Of a stretch of DNA of 64,000 nt, positions 1 through 10,806 are shown one piece after another. This stretch comes from Sphagnum compactum (taxonomy: Eukaryota > Bryophyta > Sphagnopsida > Sphagnales). Location of the stretch: the NCBI GenBank assembly GCA_965153455.1, contig OZ234495.1, forward strand, positions 3,968,001 to 4,032,000. Direction: 5' to 3'. Both the position numbers and the translations under genes were made by a program. Below the pieces are notes generated by a model, which saw only the letters and a program-made list of their open reading frames with translations, made no database searches and was not told the DNA's origin. Numbering within the stretch: position 1 is the first letter of the stretch; each line of letters starts with the position of its first letter.

Positions 1-286
1 TGCTCAGTAGGCTCAAATTAGGTTGGCAGAGGTTGGGGGTTGTGCGCTCAAGCCTATGATGTTCTGCGAGAAGGCTAGTCACCTTAAATTCTATGATCAG
101 CCCTTTCTTAAACATGTCTCTATGGAACTTATTTATTCTTTCTCAAGCCCCAGGGATGAACTTAGGACTATAAAGTGTTAGAACTTAATATAATAAATCA
201 CATGGACTAATCAATATATTTCACCGATCAAGAGTAGGTGTTGCACAGTGCTGTGGCTCATGCCAGCCTCAACATATTGAGCAAAA

Positions 287-541
287 ATGTTGAGCCACAT
301 TCATTTTACTGAGCATGTGGAGCAAATTTTTATTGATCTTCTTCATTCAAAACATGTTGTGCAATGTGTTGATGGAGATGCTCTTACAGCACAAATCCCC
401 CCAAACTTGCTATGTGAGCCTCCACCAGAGTCTACCAAATCTAAAATAGGGTGCAAGTTATTTCCTCATCCATACACTCAACCTAAGTCTACCAAGTCCA
501 GAATAGGATGTAAGTTATTTCCACATCCTCACCCTGGATAG
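287..541 (+). other. Unidentified 84-codon open frame with an internal duplication
   Basis: The frame runs from an ATG to a TAG. I do not recognise its product. The second half contains a tandem duplication with a 57-base period (copies beginning near 431 and 488), so the peptide repeats an STKS-IGCKLFPHP motif. The duplication keeps the frame because 57 is a multiple of three. No splice context or flanking exon could be identified. It may be a remnant of a gene or transposon, or a chance frame. Confidence 0.15.
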
Positions 542-3500
542 TGTGAAGTGAGGCTCAATGAAATGGTTTCAACTTAAAAGTTGATTTCAACATATGGAGA
601 GATTGACCTAAACCCTTTTAACTAATGTTTATGTTTTGATTAGTTTGATTAAAATTTATTTCTAATTTAATTACACATTTGATTGTTGAATGACCATTCC
701 AATCAATCGAAATGTGAGATTTGTCTATTCCTTGATGCAATCCCTTTTAAACATTAGGTCATGTTTTGATTCAAGTTAGCTACAAATTATTTTGTGCACC
801 TATTGTAATATCTAAATGCCACTTGCAAGTTGCACTTGTGAAAAATATGTTGTTTGAAATATAAACGATAAATGATTTTTGAAAGGGTTGAGTCAAAGGA
901 ATTTATAACATTCAAAGCAACATTGCAAGTTACCACCCAAATGATCATCTATTCAAATAACCTGAAAGGGGCACACATCTTTGTATAATGGGCATTGGCC
1001 AAAACCAATATAACTGAAATTCTATTTAGAAAAAGCTATATGTATTGAAATACTCTTCAATTGAAATGACAGCATTACGCTATTGAATGGGTATAATTGG
1101 TTTTTATTAGAAAAATTAGAAGATGTTTCCTCAAATTTGATGCTTATGTTATCAAGAAGAATGCCCATTTTATCAAATAAAAATTTTGGATGAGCATTTT
1201 CATGCACAAATTTTGATTCAATTTTTCATTGCGATTTGGAACACATGGACATAGAAATGTGTCAAAATGGTGTTTAGAGTAAAGCTTAAAATAATACTTA
1301 TAACAACATAGCAAAAACTTCTAGCTTTACTCTATATTCAACATATCATGTGCAAACAAAGGGTTTTGTTTATCATACACATTTATGAATTAGTTGTTAA
1401 TTGGACCCTATTGGCATGTAAAATTTGAATGACTCTTAAAATTGGTCCTATTGATTCTTTCCATATTTGTTTTGTCACCCTTTTAAAACTATGCACTACA
1501 CTTAGTGTCAAATGGAGAAATGTAGATGAGTCCATTGAATTTCAAACTGAAAACAAAAAAGTTGGTCTGAGTTCATGTGGGCATGTAAATGGTTTAGGAC
1601 TTACACTCCGTGTAAGTGTTTAATATTCATTTATATTCATGTAAATGTAGAATTTGAGATGTGTGAGTACACAACCATGTAAATTTATTTTATGCCATGT
1701 TAAAACAATGTAAGTGTAAAAATGAATACACTTGTATGGTTTAAAGTGCACGTGTAAAATAATGTAGGTGTTAAAAAATGTCAAAAATTATGAATTTTAC
1801 TTGGGGACGGGGAAGGATTTCATAATGTTTTTTTGTGATAGGCTAATCAAATGACCCATTGCAAAATAAAAACCATGAAAACATGCACTCACAATAATTA
1901 ATTAATATGGATTTGCAAGAAAAAAATATGATCATTAAAAAGAATAGATAATATATTCACTTACAGTTACATATCCCAAAACATTTACACAAGATTGTGT
2001 AAATGTATTTGACAAATACTTAAACACTGATCTCATGTAAATGTAAACGTAAGAAAAATATTTATACACAATAACAATGTAAGTGTAAAAAGTTTGGATG
2101 TGTAAGTTTAGACACTTACATGAATTTACACACCATATATACAAATATTGACACATGCACACACAACAAAGGGAATCAGGTCTAGACTTGAAGTATTGGA
2201 AATAGTATCATATGAAGCTTTGGTGCAATTGGGTAGAAGCTTGGTTTGTACTCTTTTATTAGAAGCTTGAGCAAATAAACAAAATGAGAAGTTCCGCACC
2301 GTGTGCAACCAAATCAATTGACAATAATTACACGGTGAGATGTTCAAATGTGTAGGCAAAACGCCAAGGAAGAACTTTGGTCAAATACCTAAAAGAAAGT
2401 GTGTTTGTAAAATTCCACATCCTCCCAAAGTGGAGTTGGAGCTTGGGGAAGAAACTACAACATCACAATTTTCCATACCAAATAACTCCACAATAAATGA
2501 GTTCAAATTCCCATGCACATCAATGAATCCAAGGCCGATAGAAGATATTTCAAATTCACCCGATGTTGGACACTGCACTCAGAAGTCGATCTCGTCTGGT
2601 CACAAATGATAGACAAGTTGTAACTTTGTACGTGTTCGTAGCCTCCCTTGGAAAGAATAAAAGTGGCATTAAACCTTCTCCAGGTATGATATGTGTACAT
2701 TTACTCGTCGGTCAAATTGTACCCCCACCAAATTGAAACCTTCAAAACCCTAAAAATTTCAACAAGGGAGCCCTTGTGTATAAGTTTCACTGGTATGAAG
2801 AATGTGCCTTACTTATGACCCATGATCAAAACTCATGGTTTAGTTGTCATCAACTCCGAGTAGTGGTGTCCTGATTGTTATGTTCTTTGGCGACATGTGT
2901 TTCTTTGTGCTTTTATTTGCCTTGTACAAAGATTTCAGAGTCACTTGCTTGGATGAGCCCCCCAAGTACAAAAGAATTGGAACCCCATTCGCAATGAACA
3001 GAACCCTAACAAATAAAATAAAATAACACCTACCCAAACAAACAAAAATCTTGCCCCAAAAAAAAAACCTATATTAATTTATATATTAAAATTTTTAATT
3101 TTTCCACAGGAAAAAAAAAACACTTGAACCCATGTATTTTGAATGATGACAGGTGACACAATCCTTTATGACCAGTGCTTTTTTTGGGGACAAATTTTGT
3201 TGTTTTTTTCCCACAAAAAAATTGGGAAAATGTATTGTTTTTTACTAATTTTGCTAACCTTTTGGAACAAATTACTAAATTTTTACTATCATATAATCAA
3301 ATCAAAACCCTTTTGATGATGTAGTGCAAAATCATGTCTTCAGTGTTTTTCCGTACTTTTATTTCTACATGCAAAACTAGACTTAGACTACAACACTGGT
3401 TTATGGTCCCAAACTCTTTCAAGGCTTGAAATTGATTCTTTCCCAAACCCAAATGCACACAAATTGATGCAAGCTGCTTCACATTCCAAATCCTGATATC

Positions 3501-3700
3501 TACTTTGCTATGCATTTTCCATGTTCAAAAAGACATGGAAGACAGTTCCAAAACAAAATGCAAGTGCTGGAGGAAATAAGTAGAGAGGAAAAAATATAAT
3601 TTCCAACAGCATCATGGCCAGCCAAGTTTTGATTCTCCAACAAAAAGGAGCCTGCAACATCATATATATACTCTGGAACAACAAAAAAGAAGTCCATTGT
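542..3700. other. AT-rich intergenic stretch
   Basis: No coding region can be supported here. Open frames are short, overlap on both strands and resemble nothing I know. The stretch includes a hairpin-rich block at about 1596-2135, listed separately. Confidence 0.5.
1596..2135. repeat. Block of short inverted repeats built on GTAAGTGTAAA / TTTACACTTAC words
   Basis: Words of the type ATGTAAATGT and GTGTAAGTGT and their complements recur about a dozen times in 540 bases. Two tight hairpins are visible: ACTTACAC against GTGTAAGT near 1600-1619, and ACATTTACACA against TGTGTAAATGT at 1981-2006. Similar words in opposite orientation lie at both ends, as in a foldback or MITE-type element, but clean terminal repeats and a target duplication were not resolved. 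Confidence 0.4.
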
Positions 3701-4443
3701 GACTGTTATATAAATAAAGTTGTGACTCCACTCTGTGTGTATTTAGATTAACTCAAAGACTGTACAAATATAAATCACCCATAACAGGTGAAGAACACAT
3801 TATAACCACCACAAATACAAAAAAATATGCTACAAGTTTACCTCCTCATGCCCAACCCATGTTGGAACAGATGGGTGTGTTGTGTGCTTGTTTGTCTGTG
3901 TCTCTCTCTCTCTCTTTTCCGCAGTCTTTTGTGAATGGGCCGCATGAGTTCTCTCAGGTTGACCTGATCTTCCTCTTCTTCTCTGCTAGAGATACTTTGT
4001 AATCTAAGAAAAACAATGGGGTTCCACTACTACTCTTACAAGAGCTGCTGCCATAGCAGTCTGCAGCTTTCAAATTTAGTCTATATTCCTCCCATCTCTC
4101 TCTCTCTCTCTCTGTGCCTTGTAATTCTTGCAAGGCTACTACTAACTATAGTGAGCCTACACTCACTGGGAGGATTGATGAGTATATTTCTGTTTCTCAC
4201 TTTCAATTGAATTGTTTTCCCTTGGCCTCTGTTTCTCTCTGCTTCTGTTTCCAGGCTGATGTTTAAAGAAAAAGATCCTAGACTCTGCAGGGGACTTGCT
4301 CACAAACTACAGTGAAGCAACATAAATCATGTCTTGCTGCCAGAGAAACCCATCTGCCGCTCTTCTCAATTCCTAATTTGCTACTCTCCTAAATGATCCC
4401 ATTAAGAGAGGAACACATTGGAGTAGGAGCTATCCAATCAAAC
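3701..4443 (-). other. 3' flank of the RPN5-KRP chimera
   Basis: This stretch lies downstream of the stop codon of the minus-strand gene and probably contains its 3' untranslated region. I could not place a polyadenylation site. It carries CT/GA tracts at about 3901-3915 and 4098-4112 and no supported coding region. Confidence 0.35.
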
Positions 4444-5013
4444 TCACACAGTTGATGATCTCCGGATAGTAGTCCTGGAATGATGGTGGGTGGCTGCTGT
4501 TGCCTTTGGCTGTAGATTTACCCACTCAAACCGACCTGGCAATGGTGCATCCATCAAAGGATCGAAATTGTATCTGCATGTAACAACACAGGAGATGCAT
4601 TGTCAAGAACATATTCACAGCTGAAGAACAAAATCAACTGAACATGTTTCAGCAAAGTAGGTGGACCTCACCTGTCTGTGAATCTTTTCCGTTCCCTTTC
4701 CTCAAAATCAGAGAAGAAGTCCTCCAATTCTGCTGGAGATGGTGAGTCAAAAAGCCGTCTTCGGACAGGTCGTTGAGAAGTGGCCACCTTCTTGAAGAGA
4801 AATTTAGGGATCTCCTTTGCTTTTGTCTCCTGTTGCGGAGGGGGTGTACTTGGTCTACTTTCACATGATGGAGCATACAGTTCTTCCAGAGATTGGTCCT
4901 GAAAATGTTGAATGCATTTCTCATATTTCCGTTTTGGGGACTGTTCCTGCAATTGTGCCTGACATTCCTGAACTTCCTGCAACTGTTCCTGAACTGTTTC
5001 TGGAGATGATTCA
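4444..5013 (-). other. KRP/ICK-derived part of the chimera (exons 5-6)
   Basis: Exon 5 (342 bases) encodes a Gln/Glu-rich, probably coiled segment (about residues 184-207), a basic SPKRKYEK stretch, a Ser/Pro-rich linker, RRRLF at residues 267-271, and the start of the CDK-inhibitor domain (AELEDFFSDFEERERKRF, from residue 276). Exon 6 (130 bases) encodes R297 across the junction and YNFDPLMDAPLPGRFEWVNL. An intron just before YNFD is, as I recall, usual in plant KRP genes, which supports descent from an ordinary KRP locus. After FEWVNL there are 22 more residues, whereas most KRPs end soon after this motif. Regulation is not visible; SP and TP sites (QSPK, STPP, DSPSP) could be CDK phosphorylation sites. 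Confidence 0.88.
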
Positions 5014-7217
5014 CTGCAATTTCACAAAAATGTATTTTAGGCCCAGTGTAAACAAAAGCAGTTCTCGCCAACTGCCTTACACCAGAATTGTAAAAAAAGT
5101 TACTGAATTTTGCAGTTCGAGAGTCCACATAAATACATTTCCTATCACTCTGTTCCCCATGGCTACTCAAGCCAAGCTGAACTCTCAAAAAACCAGAGAA
5201 GAAAGAGAAAATAGCAGAGAGGTAAGTCGTACCAAGCTCTGGGGAGATCAGACTGCTTCAATATCTCCACAGTATTCTTTGTTGCATCAGACTGAAGATT
5301 GTCATGGGGGGCCAAAACCACATACCAGAATATTTTCCTCAGCCCCTGCACAAAGTGAGACTACTTCAGCTTGATACTTACAGTAATGTGGTTGGTTCAC
5401 AAACTCAAGGATCTGTTGATCACACCTCCCTCTACAAGCCTAATTGGAGCAAAGAAGATTCAGAAACAAGTTTAATGACACAAATATGCTCCACTGTTCT
5501 GTTGGCATTCTTTGGTCCACTCTCTGACTAGAATAAGCAGGAGAAGAACTTTGTGGTCACCTTGGCAGAGGAGACATTGTTGAGAGTCTCAATCAGCTTG
5601 TTCCGAGTGTCCATGTCTGGAGTATCATCTAGGTATTTGGCAGCTTGCTGGATCATAGCTTTGACTGCCTGCAAACCACCAATGCCCATCCAACCAAATC
5701 TAAGGATTGAATGGCCCAAACCATGATAGCTTCACTTTTACATCTGATGTGGAGAAACAACAGAGCAGTGCGAAGTACTTATATGCTCCATTCGAATCCT
5801 CTCCACCTGTGAAAATGGTGTGAACAGGGGACTGACTTTGACACTATTGGTAGTCTAAGTAGATCACACAAGAACTGCTGGCCTACCAAAGGAAAAAGCA
5901 ATGGGCAAGTCAGAAACCTAGATATCTTTGACTGTAACAAGAGTTTCACTACAGCACCTGCTGAAGCTGCTGTTGACGCTGAGAGAGCAGATGAATTTGA
6001 TCATTCAGAGTTTTCCAGGCTCGTGCTTCATAACAGAGTTGAATAATGGCCACCACTATTCTTCTGGTTCTGGAAACATCAGCAGCACAACGCATTTGGT
6101 TCTCCAATTTCAATAGCTCCTCGATTGCAGCATCCAATCTCCTCTCCTGTGGCACAAGGGTACATAGGAAAAAATTACAAATTTTGTCAAGATGATGAGG
6201 GGTGTCCCAGGCAAATGAAGTCCTTGATGCAGAACAACAACCCCAAATCAGGAAACCAATTTTATAGATCTATACCCAGAGAACAAGTATCCTCAATTTT
6301 TAACCCAGGTTTTTTGGACACACCCATTCTTCAAGCAACATGAACAATAGTATGTGTGCAATGCAAAAAGTTATAGAAACTTTCATTACTGCACCACAAG
6401 GATCTATTAAGATATGGATTTTCTCCCATAGCTTTCTCAGTGAAAGGACTTCAATTTGCTGTAGTACTCAGCCTCACAAGATCATAGGGTCCTGAAAATT
6501 TCAAGTAAGCCCATTCTTGGAAAGAAGCTATGTACATTCATCGACCTGATATTGTAACTTGTACAACAATTTGTGTTATTCATTCTCCCTCAGGAAGACT
6601 GTGAAAGAAGGAAGGACTTCAGGTGGCAAAAGATGATCTCAAATTGAGAATCATATGTGTAAGAAGTATGCATGCAAACTGCTGCCTTAGAACTTGAATG
6701 GTGGCACTGGATGCTGGTGACAGGAGAATGTTCAACAAACTTGACATGTCCAGAGCCATCTTCTTTCTCAGAGAGTAACTAGTGAGCCTTTTCATAAGAA
6801 GAAAAGCACAGATTGAGCTTGACTTGAATGAGATTCTTCTAAGTTCGGGAGACAGAGAAGATCCCAGGGACTTAGATCCATAAGACAAAAACCATTCTTC
6901 ACTGAACTTCGAAGCAGATTATTGCAGGATCTGCACAAAGACACGATCCTGATGATTATGATCGTGTTCTGGATGGACTCGAGAAGACTGTCTTTTTCAG
7001 ACATGTCTGTCCGGAGCAGCACCGTCGCTTATGAATTCGACAGCGCTTGAGGAGGAAAGGAGAGACTTATATTACTCACCTCAAGAGCCACCACTCGCTG
7101 CGCCTGAATGTCTCTATCCAATGAGCCGTAGTCTGTAGCAGCGCCGCAATCCTCAGCATCGGTAAGCGCCATCTCCGTCTCATCTTCTACGTCCTTCATC
7201 GTGCTGCTGTCTTCCAT
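4444..7217 (-). CDS. Chimeric gene: RPN5 (26S proteasome lid) N-terminal fragments fused to a plant CDK inhibitor (ICK/KRP) C-terminus
   Basis: Six exons read on the minus strand: 7217-7080, 6146-5958, 5668-5561, 5345-5233, 5013-4672 and 4573-4444. All five introns are GT...AG. Junction phases are 0, 0, 0, 2, 2 and the joined frame stays open, giving about 339 residues; an in-frame ATG at 7253 would add 12. Residues 47-145 match the start of RPN5 (AAIEELLKLE, YEARAWKTLNDQI, TLNNVS). Residues 146-182 match a later RPN5 block (LRKIFWYVVLAPHD). Residues 184-339 are KRP-like and end in the signature YNFDPLMDAPLPGRFEWVNL. RPN5 normally has about 440 residues; the middle and the PCI domain are missing. 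The KRP N-terminal motif (VRTRAR type) was not found. KRP proteins inhibit cyclin-CDK in the nucleus; a role for the fusion is unknown. The alternative is a decayed RPN5 copy next to a separate short KRP gene starting at the ATG at 4982. Confidence 0.75.
5233..7217 (-). other. RPN5-derived part of the chimera (exons 1-4)
   Basis: Exon 1 (46 codons from the ATG at 7217) encodes an acidic leader; many RPN5 proteins have a variable start, so this is compatible but not diagnostic. Exon 2 (63 codons) and exon 3 (36 codons) are consecutive in RPN5: QLQQ at the end of exon 2 meets AVKAMIQQA at the start of exon 3, as in the normal protein. Exon 3 ends at the conserved TLNNVS-AK. The next normal segment (YVEIERARLT and about 200 further residues) is absent: the 215-base intron 5346-5560 has no trace of it. 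Exon 4 resumes near RPN5 residue 300. Several conserved residues have changed (for example AGTR to SRTR), so this part is diverged but not broken by stops. Confidence 0.8.
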
Positions 7218-8450
7218 CCGGTGACAGTTCTGATGATTCGTTCTCACAGGCACAACAAAACCCTACGTGCGCTGATGTCTGTTGATGTCTGCTTCAGCGG
7301 CAATGCGACCAGGGACAAAATCCGGGGGGGGGGGGGGGGAGAGAGGGATGAACAGGGAATGGAAAACAAAAGCGCAGGACCGGGAGTGCCAGAGAGGAAA
7401 ACTATGGTGAAGATCGGAATTTGCTCACGCAAAAGCAGCGGCGTGAACTCGACCAGAAAACAGCCGCAAGCAAACAGACAACCAGTCCATTACAGTAATG
7501 AGAAAGAGACTTGACGGCCGCGTGTTGAGAGAAAAGGAGCGATACTAAATTACTCTCCTGACGAAGGCGAGAGATGAATTCTCAGGGTAGTCTCCGCAGA
7601 AAGCCCAACGGCAAACCGATTGCAACACAGATAGAGAGACAGTGAACACGAGGCAATGCAGAATGAACAACGCACAAGAGTCAGAACACATAAGAACACA
7701 GGCAAACGAAGCTTCCGGTGCTCCACAACCGAGCAAGACGAAAGCTGCGAAGGGGACCCGTGGATGGGAAGACGGGAAGAAACTAAATACAACAAGAGCT
7801 CTTGCAAGGATCAAGCGAATTGCAACGTGTATCTGTGCGTCTGTGCGTCTATCTTTCTATGCATCTATGCATCGATGCATCTGCGTCTTGTTGTAGAATC
7901 CTAGGATCAAAAGGACCGCAGGAATTTACTTACGCGCATTCCATCTCCGGCCTCAAACCTCCCCGAGGCTCTTCTACTCTTCTTCTTATTACTTCACCCC
8001 CGCTCGCCCGCCAGAAGCCACAGGACACATAACTGCCTCCAGTGAACAGAAAACTGCACCAAAACCTGACACCGGACTATCAATCCGACCACGAGCTCGC
8101 AGTCTACAGTATGACAAGCGTGTACCACACGCATCGGGAACGCGATGATGATGATGATGTCAAATCGGAAGAAAGCAAGGAAGCGCACACAGAGAGAGAG
8201 AAAGAGAGAGCGAGAGCGTTTCCTTCGTCTTCTCCACCGCGACGGCTTGCGAAGAGCCTTTGTGTTGCCTTGGGCGGGCCGATCCGGTCCGGGTAGCAGC
8301 GGTAGGAAAGTAACCGGTACGTGCCCACTGCCCAGTATGGGTACTAGGTAGGTGGCGCGTGAGTTAGGCAAGGGCGGGGCGACCGGGGCGCCGGTGACTA
8401 ACTTAGTTACTCCAGAGTGCACTTAGAGAGCCAGGCCTAGTTAGGCTACG
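7218..8450 (-). promoter_or_regulatory. GC-rich 5' region of the RPN5-KRP chimera
   Basis: This stretch lies upstream of exon 1 on the minus strand and is clearly richer in G+C and CpG than most of the window, as expected for a promoter and 5' untranslated region. It contains a run of 16 G (7324-7339), a short GAT repeat (about 8143-8158) and GA-rich tracts at 8191-8213. No TATA box could be assigned. Open frames here are low-complexity and I do not call them genes. Confidence 0.4.
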
Positions 8451-8583
8451 TATGTGGTAGGTAAAAACAGAAGGGGAATAACAATTAACATGAAATTTTA
8501 GTTCCTGACACATGAACGACAAGAACAACGACTACTGGAACATGTAAGTGAAGGAAGAAATTTAAGTTGGGGTTCTTCTTAAT

Positions 8584-8731
8584 TTGGAACCTGGAGAAGA
8601 AAATGATTCCTTTGAATGTGGAACCTGGAGAAGAACTGGGTCTTACTTAAAGTGTGGAACCTGGAGAAGAACTGGTTCTTAAAGTGTGGAACCTGGAGAA
8701 GAACTGATTCTTAATGTGGAACCTGGAGAGA
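8584..8731 (+). repeat. Tandem array, 30-36 base unit, five copies
   Basis: The word TGGAACCTGGAGA recurs at about 8585, 8619, 8655, 8687 and 8717. It is followed each time by AGAA and a variable linker such as CTGGTTCTTAAAG. Unit length drifts from 30 to 36 bases. Confidence 0.85.
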
Positions 8732-10084
8732 ACAACTAGTGAATGAATTAATGCGGGCGGGGCGGAATTACCAAGTGGCGATCTGGACTCGTCTACACTA
8801 CTTTTACTACATAAACACTACTAACTACGGTACTACCCAAGTTGATGTAATACCCAACTAATAACACAGAGTTGTGGATATACCCGGAAGGATAAACTTA
8901 GTGTCTGTGTGTAGGGTATCGGGCCCGGCCCGAGGATGTTCTTTTTTTTGCCGCACCAGCAATTTGTTTTTTAAGAAAATTTATTTTTCCATTATACCCC
9001 ATGATGTGTGCCCGGTTATCAACCGGGTATCACTGGAAAAATGAAAGTGGGCGTTTTGAAATATGAAACGCCTGTAGAAGAGGCCATTACATTTTTATTT
9101 TTTTTTCCAGAAATTTCTGCCCTTTTGTGGAGGAGAAATTTGCTTGCTGCAATAAGGCGCACTCCATGCCTCAAATGTCGTTCACTTCTTTTGTACATGG
9201 TGTGAGTGAGTTCACCCAACGACAAAGTTGTTGGTTGGTTCGTTGGTCGGTCGGTCGGTCGGTTGACCGAGCATTCACAAACCAACTAAAAATTGCATGT
9301 TGTGTTGTTCTCTTGTGATAAAGTTTTGTTGGTTTGCATGAAAAAATACACCCCCTCGGTGAGAAGGAGTGCCCCTGTCTTTGAACAAATTTTTTGTTTG
9401 ATTCCCTTATGAATTCCTAAACCAATTTTTTTTTAAAAATAAAATGAATAATAATCCTACTCCCTGCGAGTTCCTCTGTTTGATTCCTTATGAATTCCTA
9501 ATCAATTTTCTTTTAAATAAAATAAAAATAAAAATCCTACTCCCTCCAAGTTGGTCTCATGTTTTCTTGTGTCAATTATAGAATAATGTGAACAAGGAAA
9601 TTGGTAGGTAGATAACCCACCTAATCTTTGTCCATTCATGTCGTGGCCCAATCAAATAACCTGGCAAATATGTAATTGACTCGATCTTTTTTCTTCATTT
9701 TCAAAGAGTTTAATATCATTTTTGAAAAGAGCATCCAATAACACTACAGCAAATTGGGAAAAAAAATTAAAAATAATCGAGACTTCGAACTCATTACTAT
9801 ATGGTAGAGAGAGATTGGCCCTCATATTGAGAAAATTTAGATCTCATGAAATAACACATTATTACACCATGCTTTGCTTTGTATTGACATTAAAAAAAAT
9901 AGGAATTTTTAAAATGTAGTTGAAGGGCACATTCCTGAATGTAAACTTTTCATCCACAAAGGCGAGCCATGCACTTCAAAAAAATGTAGTGCCCACAAGT
10001 CTTGTGGGCGTTTCATTTTTGGAAAGGCTTGCCTTTCCTTTTAGTTTTAAAAAAATAAAAAATAAAAAATAAATCCTATGAGTC
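8732..10084. other. Intergenic stretch
   Basis: No gene can be supported. It contains a GGTC/GGTT microsatellite at about 9230-9265 and two similar halves around 9400-9550, where CTTATGAATTCCTAA and AATCCTACTCCCT words are repeated. Confidence 0.45.
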
Positions 10085-10240
10085 TTAATGCACTGTAAAG
10101 TCCTTGACCTCGGAATTGGACCAATGCTTGGCTCCACCTTGTGCAGGCCCTTATTCTGGTAAAGCATGCGACCTTGGGCTTATGCTTGGCTCCACCTTGG
10201 ATAGGTCCTTATTCCAGTAAAGCAGGCGGCCTTGGGCTTT
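10085..10240 (-). repeat. Copy of the dispersed AAAGCCC-dyad repeat family
   Basis: Two diverged monomers in tandem share CTTATTC-GGTAAAGCA, CCTTGGGCTT and TGCTTGGCTCCACCTTG. They are the reverse complement of the monomers at 10807-11232 and match the copy at 18361-18470. Confidence 0.65.
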
Positions 10241-10806
10241 AGCTACCACTTAAAAGAACCAAAACAAAGAGCATCACTAGACGGTAGTGTCCAAGATGAA
10301 CTCCAAATACACTTAGAAACATTTGTTTTCCTAACACAATTTTAGAAATTATTTTTTTGTTTTGTTTTGTTTTTGTTTGCTGAAACTGGCGAGATAAGTA
10401 GCAAAAACCCGGGGCCCCCTCTTAATCATCAACTGCCTACTCTGATCAGATACCCACTGGTAGACCCTCTCTGCTAGTCACGTGAGAGATAGACTCAGGC
10501 TACCTATTCAAATGATTTTTTAGTTTTTCGTCTCCTGGGAAAATGAGGCGCTACACGACAAGTTTTATTGCGCAGAAAAAGGCTATTATTTCCACAATCC
10601 ACAATAATGCAAACTTTGGGGGGGGTGCTAGGGGGGGGGGAGGATGGGGTGGGGCTCATTATTTCATCCTCTTTCGAGGAGAAAACGCACAAATGACTCT
10701 TCATCAAGCAGGTGCAGTAGAACCCAGCAAACAAAGAATAATCTACAATCATCAAGCAAGCACAGCACCGCACTGCACTGCACTGCACCGGCAAACAAGC
10801 ATCCCC
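10241..10806. other. Intergenic stretch
   Basis: No supported gene. It contains G-rich runs at 10619-10656 and a short CACTG repeat near 10771-10788. Confidence 0.4.

Noticed and set aside
4649-5188. 179-codon minus-strand frame and 185-codon plus-strand frame (4817-5374) over the KRP exon
   Set aside because: Both are other-frame readings of the KRP exon and its introns. The KRP frame itself has clear family motifs and splice signals.
7994-8422. 142-codon minus-strand frame upstream of the chimera, tested as a possible KRP first exon
   Set aside because: No VRTRAR-type KRP N-terminal motif. It includes Ile and Arg/Ser runs from GAT and GA repeats.
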